Shown: positions 24,498 through 34,171, counted from the stretch's first letter. The stretch: 64,000 nucleotides of DNA from Phototrophicus methaneseepsis (GCF_015500095.1 NZ_CP062983.1:2790001-2854000); one strand, 5' to 3'. The notes: generated by a model from the letters alone, not told the origin. Translations and numbers: made by a program.

Positions 24498-25403
24498 TCA
24501 GGCCTGCCCCAAGGCGGGTAAAAATACCATCAAGATATTTAAGATAATCTGGCAAACCCAGGCGGCGGCCAAGCCATTGCGTTCACGAACGTAGCTATAC
24601 AGCATCGTCATAGCGAAAATACCAATTGCAAGCACGATACCAACAGCTGGACTTTGCAGCAGTTCCCCCCACATAACAGGGAAGAAAAGCACAATTTCCC
24701 AGATGCCCGCAATCAGTCCGATCAGCCAAAAATCCAGCGAACGCTGGAAGACGCCCCTGAAGAAAAGCGTTTCCGCGATGGGCATAACGAAGATCAGATA
24801 CGCCAGCAAGGTGCCAATCGGCATGCCGGGGAACATCAATCCCCCAGCACGTCCCAGCACATCCCAGCCAAAGAGCGTAAATGGTGTACCCACCAGTAAT
24901 GCAAAGCCAACACCCGCGATGAGATTCTCCGGCTTTTCCTGGCCGATTCGTGCGCCATTCCCCAGGAGCCATGCCAGCACGCCGATAGCTGCCAGCACGC
25001 CCCAGGCCAGGGTATATCTCAGGTCTGCATTGGCCGGGAGCATCGGCGTTAGACCGATGGCGACCGCTGTGGCGAGGAGCAGCCCAAAGGTTGGGTCTCC
25101 TGTCCCCCCACGGTAGAGAGAAGGCTTATTTTCTTCTTCCTCGGTCGGTAAGGCGTCGGCCCCTAACAGCGGAGCGCCGCTCTCTTCATAGCGCGTGTTC
25201 TCATCGACGAAGAGGGGAGCTGGCTCTGATGGCTGATCATATGGCGCTGAATCATAGACCTCATAAGGGTCCTGATAAGCACCCAGGTCATGAGCGCTGT
25301 ATGGGTCAGGCGAGTAAGGCTCTGGTGATGAATATGCTTTGTTGGCATATTCGTCACCATCTTCCTCGTCACCAGGGTAAAAGGGCTCGTACCGATCGCT
25401 CAC
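24498..25403 (-). CDS. CPBP/CAAX-like membrane protein with degenerate active site
   Basis: The 301-residue protein has a Tyr/Asp/Pro-rich cytoplasmic region (about 1-100, many SPEPYSPDPYS-type repeats) and then about seven membrane helices. The core resembles the CPBP (Abi/CAAX) intramembrane protease family: AETLFFRGVFQRSL aligns with EExxFRG. The first Glu is Ala, the motif 2 position (FxxxH) shows Trp, and motif 3 (HxxxN) reads QIILN. So only part of the catalytic set remains and it may not be a protease. It overlaps the threonine aldolase gene by 4 bp, hence co-translation. Confidence 0.75.
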   Translation of the reverse strand: MSDRYEPFYPGDEEDGDEYANKAYSSPEPYSPDPYSAHDLGAYQDPYEVYDSAPYDQPSEPAPLFVDENTRYEESGAPLLGADALPTEEEENKPSLYRGGTGDPTFGLLLATAVAIGLTPMLPANADLRYTLAWGVLAAIGVLAWLLGNGARIGQEKPENLIAGVGFALLVGTPFTLFGWDVLGRAGGLMFPGMPIGTLLAYLIFVMPIAETLFFRGVFQRSLDFWLIGLIAGIWEIVLFFPVMWGELLQSPAVGIVLAIGIFAMTMLYSYVRERNGLAAAWVCQIILNILMVFLPALGQA

Positions 25404-26437
25404 GAGAGCACGGCCTCCATAGCTGATTTCACGGTGTCAATTTTGTCGCGTGTAATCCAGTAATGCAGGACACAACGGAACTTGCGTTCGGAGCCAGGAT
25501 AGGGGCTGATGATGATATTCTGGTCCTGCATGGCTGCTGCAAACTCGCTTGGTGATAATTTGGCATCTTCTTCCAGCCATAGGAAGACGAAGTTCGTCGC
25601 CTGGCTCATGACGCTGATACCGGGTACTTCGCTCAGGCTTTCTGCCAAGTAATGGGCATTGTCATGATCTTCCTGAAGACGTTTTGTCATGTCGTGGAGG
25701 GCAAGTAATCCCGCTGCGGCGAGAATCCCGGCCTGGCGCATGCCACCACCCAGAATTTTACGATTGCGACGTGCCGCGTCAATGAATGCCTTACTACCGA
25801 CGATGATCGAGCCAATGGGTGCGCAGAGTCCCTTCGATAAACAGAATGTGACGCTATCCGCGCCGCGTACCATTTCCGCGACTGGCACGCCGAAGTGTGT
25901 CGCCGCGTTGAAGATGCGGGCACCGTCAACGTGCAGCTTCAGATCATGGTCATGGGCAAAATCGGTGACTTCGTGCATGTAGTCTGGTGAGATGGGGATA
26001 CCACCGAGCGTACCTTGGGTATTTTCCACAGCGATCAGGCGTGTATACGGAAAGTGGATGTTCTCCTGACGGATGGCATGTTCGATATCTTCCAGCGCCA
26101 GGGTGCCATCGGGTTGGACAGGGACTGTGTGGGGCATAATGCCACCCAGAGCCGCGATGCCGCCCTGTTCGTATTTGAAAATGTGCGACACATCACCAAT
26201 GATGGCTTCTTCGCCGCGCTGGCAGTGCGTCATCACAGAGACGAGATTGCCTTGCGTGCCGCTGCTGACGAATAAGCCAGCTTCCATGCCGAACATATCG
26301 GCAGCATCTTGTTCCAGTTGGTTGACGAGCGGGTCTTCCCCATAGACGTCATCCCCGACGGCGGCGTTGGCCATTGCTTCGCGCATTGCCGATGTGGGAT
26401 GGGTGACGGTATCACTTCTCAGGTCGATGGTTTCCAC
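25400..26437 (-). CDS. ltaE: Low-specificity L-threonine aldolase
   Basis: The 345-residue PLP enzyme starts at a GTG at 26437 (GGAAG 7 bases upstream) with METIDLRSDTVTHPTSAMR, the classic start of threonine aldolases. GEDPLVNQLEQDAA, SSGTQGNLVS and LHVDGARIFNAA are conserved, and the PLP-binding Lys is in SVTFCLSKGLCAP. It cleaves L-threonine or L-allo-threonine to glycine and acetaldehyde. The CPBP-like gene overlaps its stop by 4 bp, and nothing suggests they share a pathway. Confidence 0.95.
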   Translation of the reverse strand: METIDLRSDTVTHPTSAMREAMANAAVGDDVYGEDPLVNQLEQDAADMFGMEAGLFVSSGTQGNLVSVMTHCQRGEEAIIGDVSHIFKYEQGGIAALGGIMPHTVPVQPDGTLALEDIEHAIRQENIHFPYTRLIAVENTQGTLGGIPISPDYMHEVTDFAHDHDLKLHVDGARIFNAATHFGVPVAEMVRGADSVTFCLSKGLCAPIGSIIVGSKAFIDAARRNRKILGGGMRQAGILAAAGLLALHDMTKRLQEDHDNAHYLAESLSEVPGISVMSQATNFVFLWLEEDAKLSPSEFAAAMQDQNIIISPYPGSERKFRCVLHYWITRDKIDTVKSAMEAVLS

Positions 26438-26568
26438 AATGTCGCTTCCAGAGGTGTTTTAAATGGATAGATTCTGTCCCGATGGTAGTCTTTCTGCTTC
26501 TATTTGGCAACAGACTATTCAATATAGAGCATCCAATTTAATGCAAGTGTTGTGTTGGTCATGGCAAT

Positions 26569-26600
26569 AAAAACGTGCCATACGGAACCCCCTATGGCAC
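26569..26600 (-). terminator. Terminator after the dipeptidase pair
   Basis: On the minus strand GTGCCATA and TATGGCAC pair perfectly around a 10-base loop and are followed by GTTTTTATT. It lies 60 bp after the stop at 26660. Confidence 0.88.
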
Positions 26601-26659
26601 ATTTTGCATAACAGAATTTGCATGCGTGCATTGTGCAGTGAAGCACTGCTGTCGTTTGG

Positions 26660-28030
26660 TTACAGGACAGCGACTTCGCGCAAGAATTGGACCGATGTGT
26701 TAATCCCTTTATGGAACATGTCGATTCGTAGATGCTCATTGGGGCCATGGAGGTTATCTGTATTAAGGCCAAAGCCCATCAGGATAACGGGTTGTTTGAG
26801 CACACCAAGGAAGTCGCTTACAATCGGGATGCTACCACCTTCGCGCTTGAAGACAGGTTCTGCTCCCCAGCCTTTTTTATAGGCTTCGATGGCCGCCTGC
26901 ATCATGGGCGTATCCATATCGACCTGTGCCGCGGCTGTCCCCGTCACAGTTGATTTGAAAGTAACCTTCACTGTAGAAGGCGTGATACTTTCAATATAGT
27001 CCTTTACGAGTTGGACGATTTTAGCCGGGTCCTGATCCGCAACGAGGCGGCATGTGATTTTTGCCCAGGCTTTTTCCGGTACGATGGCCTTGATGCCATT
27101 GCCCCAATAACCACCCGCCATGCCATTAATTTCCAGGGTTGGGCGGGCACCAATGCGCTCATGGATGGCGAAATCTGCTTCGCCCCAGGGCTCCGGTGCG
27201 CCGGTATCTGCTTGCCAGTCTTCTGGTGTATAGGGGGTCTTTGCCAGGGCGGTGCGCTCTTCTTCGCTCAATTCGCGGACATCATCGTAGAAGCCAGGGA
27301 CCGCGACAGTGCCATCTTCTTTGTGTAACCGGGCGATAATTTCTGCAAGGGCTTGCAGCGGGTTATGGACCGAGCCGCCGAACATGCCACTATGCAGGTC
27401 TTGCTTGGGGCCAGTGACTGTGACTTCTAGCGGGACGATGCCGCGCAAAGCATAGACGATGACGGGTTGCTCGACACGGGCCATGCTGCCATCGGAGATG
27501 ACGCATACATTAGCCGCTAACTTTTCTGGGTGTTCGTGCACGTATTTTTCGATATTTTCGCCGCCGCTCTCTTCTTCGCCTTCGATGATGAACTTAACGT
27601 TGACGGGGAGCTTGCCCTCTGTCTTGAGTAGTGACTCCACAGCTTTGATGTGCGCGAATAACTGGCCTTTATCGTCCGTGGTGCCGCGCCCCCACATTTT
27701 ACCCTCCCGCTCTATGGGTTCGAATGGTTCTGTAGCCCATCCATCTTCTTTCACCGCTGGCTGAACGTCATAATGTCCATAGATGAGCACTGTTTTGGCA
27801 TCTGGCCCTGCGCCGAGCCATTCAGCATAGACCAAAGGGTGACGCTTGGTTGGGATGACTTCCGCTTCCATGCCGATACCATTGAGGTTATCCGCAACCC
27901 AATCCGCGGCACGGCGGCATTCTGCGGCATAATTGGCATCCGTGCTGATGCTTGGGATGCGGAGCCACTCGTGTAACTCTGTGCGGAAGCGCTCAGCATT
28001 GTCCTGCGCGTAATCTCCTGCAGTCCTCAT
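26660..28030 (-). CDS. M20-family dipeptidase (copy A)
   Basis: The 456-residue protein has the M20 zinc site in order: YGHYDVQP (His), GRGTTDDKGQ (bridging Asp), IEGEEESGGE (catalytic Glu and ligand Glu), VISDGS (Asp) and GPNEHLR (last His). The lid domain starts near residue 210 with QDLHSGMFGGSVHNPLQAL. This is the dipeptidase/CNDP-like branch that hydrolyses small peptides. It follows a related gene by 27 bp and both share a promoter region upstream of 29431. Confidence 0.94.
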   Translation of the reverse strand: MRTAGDYAQDNAERFRTELHEWLRIPSISTDANYAAECRRAADWVADNLNGIGMEAEVIPTKRHPLVYAEWLGAGPDAKTVLIYGHYDVQPAVKEDGWATEPFEPIEREGKMWGRGTTDDKGQLFAHIKAVESLLKTEGKLPVNVKFIIEGEEESGGENIEKYVHEHPEKLAANVCVISDGSMARVEQPVIVYALRGIVPLEVTVTGPKQDLHSGMFGGSVHNPLQALAEIIARLHKEDGTVAVPGFYDDVRELSEEERTALAKTPYTPEDWQADTGAPEPWGEADFAIHERIGARPTLEINGMAGGYWGNGIKAIVPEKAWAKITCRLVADQDPAKIVQLVKDYIESITPSTVKVTFKSTVTGTAAAQVDMDTPMMQAAIEAYKKGWGAEPVFKREGGSIPIVSDFLGVLKQPVILMGFGLNTDNLHGPNEHLRIDMFHKGINTSVQFLREVAVL

Positions 28031-28057
28031 GATTATTCCTTCCTTCGTCTGACGATT

Positions 28058-29431
28058 TTATTCTGCGATGGCCTGTAAGAAGGTAATCGCTGTGATGATG
28101 CCCTTATATAGCATGGGCACCAGGGCGTGTTCATTGATGCTATGTGCGCCGCCACCTTTATAACTAAAACTGAGCAGCGCCATATCCTGGCTAATCTTCT
28201 CCAGGTCGTAGGCAATCGGCACACTACCCCCGGCGCGCTCAAAGATGACGGGTTTGCCCCAGGCTGTTTCGTAAGCTGCGGCTGCGGCCTGGATTGCTGA
28301 GCCTTCTCGTGCTAAGAGCAGGGCGGGGCGCCCATAATCAAGGTCTGTGATGCGGCTGCGAACAGTGGGTGGCGTGAGTTGCGCAATATAGCCGCTCACT
28401 TTACGGATGATGTCCTCCGGGTCCTGGTCTGGTACAAGGCGGCAGCTTATCTTCGCCATAGCGTGGCTTGGGAGTACCGTTTTGAATCCTGCCCCTGTAT
28501 AGCCGCCGGAGATGCCATTAATTTCCAGGGTTGGGCGTGCCCCTGTGCGCTCGTGAATGCTGTAACCGGGTTCGCCCCATTCAGTCGGTGGGTTGACGAG
28601 TGTGCCATACTCTTCAGCAAGCCAATCTGTATTGGCCCGCATTGCTTCGCGCTCGCTGTCATCCAGTGCGCGGACATCATCATAAAAGCCGGGGACCGCG
28701 ACGCTGCCATCGTCATTGTGCAGTTTGGCGATAATCTCCGCTAGCGCCTGGGCCGGGTTATGAACAGCACCACCCCAATGCCCGCTATGTAGATCGGCCT
28801 GGGGGCCATCAATGTGTAACTCCATGGTCACGATGCCACGCAGCCCATAAATAATAGAGGGCTGTTCCGGTGCCAAAATGGAGCCATCGGAGATGACGCA
28901 TATATCTGCCCGCATGCGCTCCGGATGTTGGTCTACCAGGGCACTGATTGTCTCCCCGCCGCTCTCTTCTTCGCCTTCAAAGACCAGTTTGATATTGACC
29001 GGACAGCCTCCGTTAGCAAGTAGGGCCTCCACGGCTGAGAGATTCGCCATCACATGGATTTTGCTATCCGTTGCGCCACGTGCATAAATACGATCACCAA
29101 CTTCTGTAGGGGTGAAGGGTTCCGTATGCCACCCATCTTCGATGGATGCCGGTTGCACGTCATAGTGGCAGTAGATCAGCACGGTTTTGGCGTCTGGCCC
29201 GGCTCCATCCCAGGTGCCCATCACGACCGGGTGCCGACCCTCTGGCATGGCGATGAGTTCCGGCATCAGGCCGATCTCGCGCATTTTGGCGGCAAGCCAA
29301 TTGGCGGCACGGAGCACATCATGGGCATAAGCCGGGTCTGTGCTGATGCTCGGAATTGCGAGTAGTTCTTTATAATCCTCTTTGATGCGATCAAAGTTGT
29401 CGTTGATGTAATCTATCGGTGTCATAGCCAT
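28058..29431 (-). CDS. M20-family dipeptidase (copy B)
   Basis: Starting at the ATG at 29431 (an alternative ATG at 29425 fits equally) the protein is 457 residues and close to copy A. It shows YCHYDVQP, ARGATDSKIHV, FEGEEESGGE, VISDGS and the last His in INEHALVP. The lid region QADLHSGHWGGAVHNPAQAL matches as well. In TDSK the bridging Asp is kept. The pair looks like a tandem duplication that has diverged, possibly toward different peptide substrates. The ribosome binding site is weak. Confidence 0.93.
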   Translation of the reverse strand: MAMTPIDYINDNFDRIKEDYKELLAIPSISTDPAYAHDVLRAANWLAAKMREIGLMPELIAMPEGRHPVVMGTWDGAGPDAKTVLIYCHYDVQPASIEDGWHTEPFTPTEVGDRIYARGATDSKIHVMANLSAVEALLANGGCPVNIKLVFEGEEESGGETISALVDQHPERMRADICVISDGSILAPEQPSIIYGLRGIVTMELHIDGPQADLHSGHWGGAVHNPAQALAEIIAKLHNDDGSVAVPGFYDDVRALDDSEREAMRANTDWLAEEYGTLVNPPTEWGEPGYSIHERTGARPTLEINGISGGYTGAGFKTVLPSHAMAKISCRLVPDQDPEDIIRKVSGYIAQLTPPTVRSRITDLDYGRPALLLAREGSAIQAAAAAYETAWGKPVIFERAGGSVPIAYDLEKISQDMALLSFSYKGGGAHSINEHALVPMLYKGIITAITFLQAIAE

Positions 29432-29503
29432 TCGTTTCTTGTTGGGCGTGAGCCCGTTATTGTGACGCGCGAATGATTTTGCGGCTAGCGCCAATGCGGG
29501 TAA

Positions 29504-30529
29504 CTACTCGCTCATTGCTTGGCTGGCATGCTCCCAGATGATGCGGCGCGTTTCATCTTCCGGGCTGAATGGGAAGTAATAGCCAACACGATCTAGCAGG
29601 CCATCATAGCGCTCTCGCACAGCGTAGGGCAGGTCTTCCGGCGGTGCGACGACAGCGAACGTATGCAGAATCTCGTCCGAAACGTGCTGCCACATCTCGT
29701 GCCATTTACCCTCTTTCGTCAGTCGGTTCATTGCTTCGCCAAAGTCACCCCATCCATGTACATCGAGCACCCGGCGATAACTGGGCGTGCTGGCATAAAA
29801 GGCGATCTGCGATTTAATCTCGATGGTGTTGCGCTGGATCTCTTCTTCGTTCCGGCCCGTCACGACGAAGACCGCGCACGATAAGCTTACATCGGATAGG
29901 CTGCGGCCTACTTTTTCGGCCCCTTCCGCGATGGCTGGGCGGATGACGTCTTGCAAGTATTGTGGTGTATGGAAGGAATGTACATGGAACCCATTGGCAG
30001 CTTCACCCCCTAAGCGGCACAGGGCTGGCCCAACGCCAGCGATATAAATAGGAATATCAGGGTGCTCAATCGGGCCAGGGTTAAAGAAAGGCGGCAGCAC
30101 GCCAAAGCTGTAATGGTCGCCCCGGTAACGCAGGCCGCTCGTCTCCTGGAAGGACTGCCATATTTTACGCAGTGCGCCGATGTAATCGCGCAGTTGCGAG
30201 ACGGGCTTGTCATCCCATTGAGCGCTGAAGCGTTTAACGATGTGGACTTTGATTTGTGTGCCTAATCCCAGGATAAAACGTCCGTTGGATTGGGCTGCCA
30301 GATCCCACGCGATCTGGGCTGTGACCATGGGGCTACGTGGGAAGGCAACGGCAATGCCCGTCCCCAGGTTGATATGGTTAGTGGCGCTGGCAGCATGCGT
30401 GAGTGGCAAAAAAGGATTGTGTTGGGCTTCCGCTGTCCACAACCCATCGAAGCCGTAAGCTTCTACCTGGCGAGCAATATCGGCGGCAGTGTTTAAATCA
30501 TTGGGGAAAATCGTCACATCAAATTTCAT
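29504..30529 (-). CDS. LLM-class F420-dependent oxidoreductase (TIGR03617-like)
   Basis: The 341-residue protein is a luciferase-like monooxygenase family TIM barrel. It starts MKFDVTIFPNDLNTAADIAR, followed by EAYGFDGLWTAEAQHNPFLPL, NINLGTGIAVAFPRSPM-like segments (here HINLGTGIAVAFPRSPM) and RFILGLGTQIKVHI. IPIYIAGVGPALCRLGGEAANGF lies in the C-terminal half. These features fit the F420-dependent group common in Actinobacteria and Chloroflexota. The substrate is unknown. It lies 73 bp upstream of copy B and could be in the same transcript. Confidence 0.9.
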   Translation of the reverse strand: MKFDVTIFPNDLNTAADIARQVEAYGFDGLWTAEAQHNPFLPLTHAASATNHINLGTGIAVAFPRSPMVTAQIAWDLAAQSNGRFILGLGTQIKVHIVKRFSAQWDDKPVSQLRDYIGALRKIWQSFQETSGLRYRGDHYSFGVLPPFFNPGPIEHPDIPIYIAGVGPALCRLGGEAANGFHVHSFHTPQYLQDVIRPAIAEGAEKVGRSLSDVSLSCAVFVVTGRNEEEIQRNTIEIKSQIAFYASTPSYRRVLDVHGWGDFGEAMNRLTKEGKWHEMWQHVSDEILHTFAVVAPPEDLPYAVRERYDGLLDRVGYYFPFSPEDETRRIIWEHASQAMSE

Positions 30530-30651
30530 AGAAGACCCTTAAGTATATTTGTGGTGATTGGTGGCTTGATTATAACGGCAGTAAGCTGCCTGCGGATAGC
30601 GTGCTGCTTCTTCAAGGCGCTGCTTCGCTGTAATATGTCGTTGATGCTATA

Positions 30652-31980
30652 ATGAAACAATTCAGACGCATCTCTCATTTAACCCAGGCATCAATTCCCA
30701 GGACAAACGCTGTGACCCCGGATAGCTCCCCTGAAAATTTGAATGAATCCCACCTGCGCACCCTGTACCAGATTGCCCAGTGGATTAACTCCAGCCTGGA
30801 GTTTAACCAGTCATTAAACAATGCCATTGATGCCGTTATGCATGTGACGCGGGCCGAACGTGGCTTTCTGATGGTCCATGACGAAGCTGCGAATACGCTG
30901 CGGGTGCTCGTCGCGCGGGGGATTGATGGTGCGACGATTGAGCGAGAGGGCTACAGCACCACGATTGTGAACCAGGTCGTACAGGAGCGAGAACCGATCC
31001 TGACGAATAATGCCCAGCTTGATAAAGCTTTCACCGGCTCTGAGAGCATCATTATGCATAAGCTGCGCGCGATATTGTGCACGCCGATGATGGTGCAGAA
31101 TCGCCTGATTGGTGTCGTCTATGTGGATACGGCTATGAAGGCGGGTATGTTTGGCCCGAATGATATGTCGCTGGTCAGTGCTGTGAGTGGATTGGCCGCA
31201 CAGGCCATCGAGAATGCGCGCTTGTATCACGTCGCCCTGGAAAAAGGCCGCCTTGAACGTGAACTCCAGATGGCGCGTGAGATTCAGCGGAATTTATTGC
31301 CGCAGGAGTTGCCCCAGGTTACGGGTTATCAGCTTGCACCCTGGTGGGAAGCAGCGCGTGAGGTGGCTGGTGATTTTTACGATATTTTCCAGCAGGTGGA
31401 CGGCACGATTTCGACGGTGATTGCCGATGTATCTGATAAGGGGGCACCGGCGGCGTTATTTATGGCTGTTGCACGCACTTTGATGCGCAGCCATGCACAT
31501 CTCGATGTCTCTGCGGAAGATATCGTCCGGCGTACGAATGATTTGCTCCTGCCAGATGCTGACCAGAGCGGCATGTTCGTTACGTTGTACTACAGTGAGT
31601 TTGCCCCGGATGGGCACAGTGTCCACGTCAATGGTGGGCATAACCCGCCGATTTACTATCGTGCAAATGAAGCACAATGTGAATTGATGCCCATTGGTGG
31701 CCGCGCGCTTGGTTGGTTCCCGGATAACCCGGTGCAGGCCGTGGCCGTGACGTTAGGTGTTGGCGATGTGATGGTCTTCTATACAGATGGCCTGACTGAG
31801 ATTGAAAATCCAGAAGCAGAACCTTACGGTGAAGCACGTCTCGCGCAGATCGTTCAGCGCAGTGCGAATGGCACAGCAGATGACATCCGCGATATGATCC
31901 TGCACGATGTGGCGACATTCTGCCAGGGCAACCCGCCCTTCGATGATATGACCATGTTGGTGGTGAAGTACGTGGGGTAA
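30652..31980 (+). CDS. GAF-domain SpoIIE/RsbU-type PP2C phosphatase
   Basis: The 442-residue protein has a GAF domain (about 50-190, with AERGFLMVHDE and RAILCTPMMVQNRLIGVVYVD) and a linker helix QMAREIQRNLLPQELPQ. A PP2C/SpoIIE domain (about 225-440) follows. The metal-binding motifs are GDFYDIF (about 241) and DGLTEIEN, with ADVSDKGAPAALFMA and NGGHNPP between. Such enzymes dephosphorylate anti-anti-sigma factors in partner-switching stress signalling. No sigma or anti-sigma gene is adjacent. Confidence 0.93.
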   Translation: MKQFRRISHLTQASIPRTNAVTPDSSPENLNESHLRTLYQIAQWINSSLEFNQSLNNAIDAVMHVTRAERGFLMVHDEAANTLRVLVARGIDGATIEREGYSTTIVNQVVQEREPILTNNAQLDKAFTGSESIIMHKLRAILCTPMMVQNRLIGVVYVDTAMKAGMFGPNDMSLVSAVSGLAAQAIENARLYHVALEKGRLERELQMAREIQRNLLPQELPQVTGYQLAPWWEAAREVAGDFYDIFQQVDGTISTVIADVSDKGAPAALFMAVARTLMRSHAHLDVSAEDIVRRTNDLLLPDADQSGMFVTLYYSEFAPDGHSVHVNGGHNPPIYYRANEAQCELMPIGGRALGWFPDNPVQAVAVTLGVGDVMVFYTDGLTEIENPEAEPYGEARLAQIVQRSANGTADDIRDMILHDVATFCQGNPPFDDMTMLVVKYVG

Positions 31981-31987
31981 TGCACCT

Positions 31988-32497
31988 GTGCCTGATGACG
32001 AAAGCCCTAATGAGCCAATTGTTGACAAGTCGAAATGGCTTTGTCTGCGCAAAGGATATGATGTTTATGTCGACTGTGCAGATGCCGCGATGTGCGTCCC
32101 GCTGACGGCTGAGGGTAATGTCATCTTCATTGTAGAGCCGGATGCGATGTGTGGCGCGCCGGTATTATTTTTACCATCGGGTGGCATTGAGGCTGGTGAA
32201 GACGCGGCGGCAGCGGCAAATCGCGAAATGCAAGAAGAAATCGGCATGAAGGCGAACCGAATCACGCCGCTTGGACGTATTAGACCCTGGTCGAAGTATC
32301 TCAGTGCGAGCGTTTATCTTTATTTGATGCGCGATCTTGTGCCGAGTAAGCTGGTTGGTGATGAGGTTATCCTTGGCGAGAAGCATCTGCCCTTTGTGAG
32401 TTTCGAACAGTATATTGCATCGGGCGAATTGATGGATGCGAGCGTTACGACCGCGTTATTCCTGGCAAAAGCAATGTTAGAGCGAGAGCAACTTTAG
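31988..32497 (+). CDS. NUDIX hydrolase
   Basis: The 169-residue protein starts at a GTG at 31988, 7 bp after the phosphatase stop. The Nudix box is clear: GGIEAGEDAAAAANREMQEE followed by IG, with REMQEE carrying the metal ligands. The flanking LPS before the box and RIRPWSKYLSASVYLYLMRDL after it are typical of ADP-ribose pyrophosphatase-like members that hydrolyse nucleoside diphosphate derivatives. A likely substrate is a nucleotide sugar or ADP-ribose; this cannot be fixed from sequence. Confidence 0.9.
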   Translation: MPDDESPNEPIVDKSKWLCLRKGYDVYVDCADAAMCVPLTAEGNVIFIVEPDAMCGAPVLFLPSGGIEAGEDAAAAANREMQEEIGMKANRITPLGRIRPWSKYLSASVYLYLMRDLVPSKLVGDEVILGEKHLPFVSFEQYIASGELMDASVTTALFLAKAMLEREQL

Positions 32498-32533
32498 AAG
32501 CGCAGTTTTAGCACACAAGAATGAAGGAGTCCT

Positions 32534-33673
32534 ATGACGAACACGGATGGCAGGCAGCGTTTGGGTGTGAACTGGATTTTTGTTGCACTGGTTTCCATTA
32601 TTCTTTTACTCGCCCTATGGACAATACGCAGCATTCTTCTGCTGACGTTCGCGGCTGTTTTGCTGACGATATTTGCAACCACGCCTGTTCGTATCTTCCA
32701 GAGATGGGGGATGTCGCGTGGAATTGCTATTTTGCTCTCCTTGATATTGGGTGTTTTCCTGGTTGTTGTCACAGTCATGCTCATCTTCCCAACCTTGTTC
32801 CAGCAGTTTGGTGTCCTGTTTACAGATTTGATCCCACGCGGTGTTGAACTGCTCATTGAAGAATGGAACAGTGGGCGTATCTTCAATACATTCCCCTTCT
32901 TGGAACAGTTTGTGCAGGACTTTGAGATTGATAGCGATTTCTTCAACCAGATGGTGACCCAGATTGCAAATGCATTAGGTACCTTTGGCGGTTCAGTCCT
33001 GCCTCTGGTCGGGAGCGTCGCCAATGCCGCTTTGAGTTTTCTCATTGTGATCTTCTTAAGTTTGTACTTCCTCGCGGAGCCTAAGCGATACGTTGATGGC
33101 ATTATCTCGCTGACGCCTCTGTGGTATCGGGTTCGTATGCGCAATATTCTGGATTTGCTGGATCGTACGATCCGGGCCTGGCTGCGCGTGACAGGGGCTT
33201 CGATGCTGTTGGTTGGGGTAGGGACTGCTTTGGGGCTGGCTCTGATTGGCGTTGAACAATGGGTGGCACTAGGGGTATTAGCTGGCGTCTTGTCTTTTAT
33301 ACCGAACTTTGGTCCGCTGCTCGCGCTGATCCCATCCGTGGCTGTGGCGATTATCCAGGCACCTGAAAATGTGTTTTGGGTGATTGTGATTATTTATGGT
33401 ACCTCGTTCTTGCAAAGCCAGATCGTTGGGCCGTTATTGGCGAATGAGCAGATGAAGTTAGCGCCTGTCCTCATTTTAATTGGGCAGATTGTGTTTGGCG
33501 TGTTCTTCGGTTTTCTAGGAATTATGTTGGCAGTGCCTTTGACGGCTGTCGCTGTTGTTTTAGTAAAGCAGATCTATGTTCACGACATTCTGGGGGATGA
33601 AGGCGAAGGCCGCCGGAAAACCCTGGATCATGACCCAGAATATCTTGAAGAATTGGTCCCGTCCCCTGACTAA
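32534..33673 (+). CDS. AI-2E/PerM-family transporter
   Basis: The 379-residue membrane protein has the arrangement of the AI-2E transporter family. Two or three N-terminal helices are followed by a long periplasmic or cytoplasmic amphipathic stretch (FQQFGVLFTDLIPRGVELL). Then come helices with GVLAGVLSFIPNFGPLLALIPSV, the FIPNFGP motif being diagnostic, and a final GFLGIMLAVPLTAVAVV. Some members export quorum signals, others act as Na+/H+ antiporters. AAGGAG precedes the ATG. The rRNA operon promoter follows 45 bp later. Confidence 0.93.
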   Translation: MTNTDGRQRLGVNWIFVALVSIILLLALWTIRSILLLTFAAVLLTIFATTPVRIFQRWGMSRGIAILLSLILGVFLVVVTVMLIFPTLFQQFGVLFTDLIPRGVELLIEEWNSGRIFNTFPFLEQFVQDFEIDSDFFNQMVTQIANALGTFGGSVLPLVGSVANAALSFLIVIFLSLYFLAEPKRYVDGIISLTPLWYRVRMRNILDLLDRTIRAWLRVTGASMLLVGVGTALGLALIGVEQWVALGVLAGVLSFIPNFGPLLALIPSVAVAIIQAPENVFWVIVIIYGTSFLQSQIVGPLLANEQMKLAPVLILIGQIVFGVFFGFLGIMLAVPLTAVAVVLVKQIYVHDILGDEGEGRRKTLDHDPEYLEELVPSPD

Positions 33674-33717
33674 AAACAAACGAAATAAAATTGCTTCAGA
33701 AACTTTCATTTATGCCC

Positions 33718-33746
33718 TTGACCAGTGGAAAGCGGCATGATATATT
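33718..33746 (+). promoter_or_regulatory. rRNA operon promoter P1
   Basis: TTGACC (33718-33723) and TATATT (33741-33746) have a 17-bp spacer. The upstream 33671-33700 stretch is A/T-rich (TAAAAACAAACGAAATAAAA), like an UP element of strong stable-RNA promoters. It is 667 bp ahead of 16S. Confidence 0.72.
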
Positions 33747-34035
33747 TTTCACCGCTGCGGGGGACGCAGCAAGCTTAACAAGAGATGTAAGGAGGATGCT
33801 GGACGGCGACGTTCACAACCTCATAGCAGCCATATCGACGACATCTGCATTGGGCAGATGGGAGGCGATATGGGGACCAGCACTCCCTGATGGAGATATC
33901 CGCGTATGCCGGGGTCTTGGAGCCAGGGCACACTTGAAGTGTGCGCTTGGGAAAAGAGCTTGGGATAAAGCGAGATAACCCAAACGAGTTTAGAGCGGAA
34001 GTGAAAAACTCGTCGGAAAACGCGGAAGTTGAGCG

Positions 34036-34065
34036 TTGACAAAGTTGGGGAGGGGTTGGTATGCT
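34036..34065 (+). promoter_or_regulatory. rRNA operon promoter P2
   Basis: TTGACA (34036-34041) and TATGCT (34060-34065) are 18 bp apart. It lies between P1 and the processing stem, giving the tandem-promoter arrangement usual for rRNA operons. Confidence 0.7.
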
Positions 34066-34171
34066 TGTCTCTATCACGGGCGGCCGGAAGCGAAAGTGAA
34101 AGGCAGCCAGTGAAGAAGCTTGAGGCGAGACCTCAGCGCGGGGGAAACCCCTAGAGGATGAGAGATCATCC

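Noticed and set aside
33691-33978. 95-codon open frame in the rRNA leader
   Set aside because: It overlaps promoter P1 and the leader, and the translation has no recognisable features.
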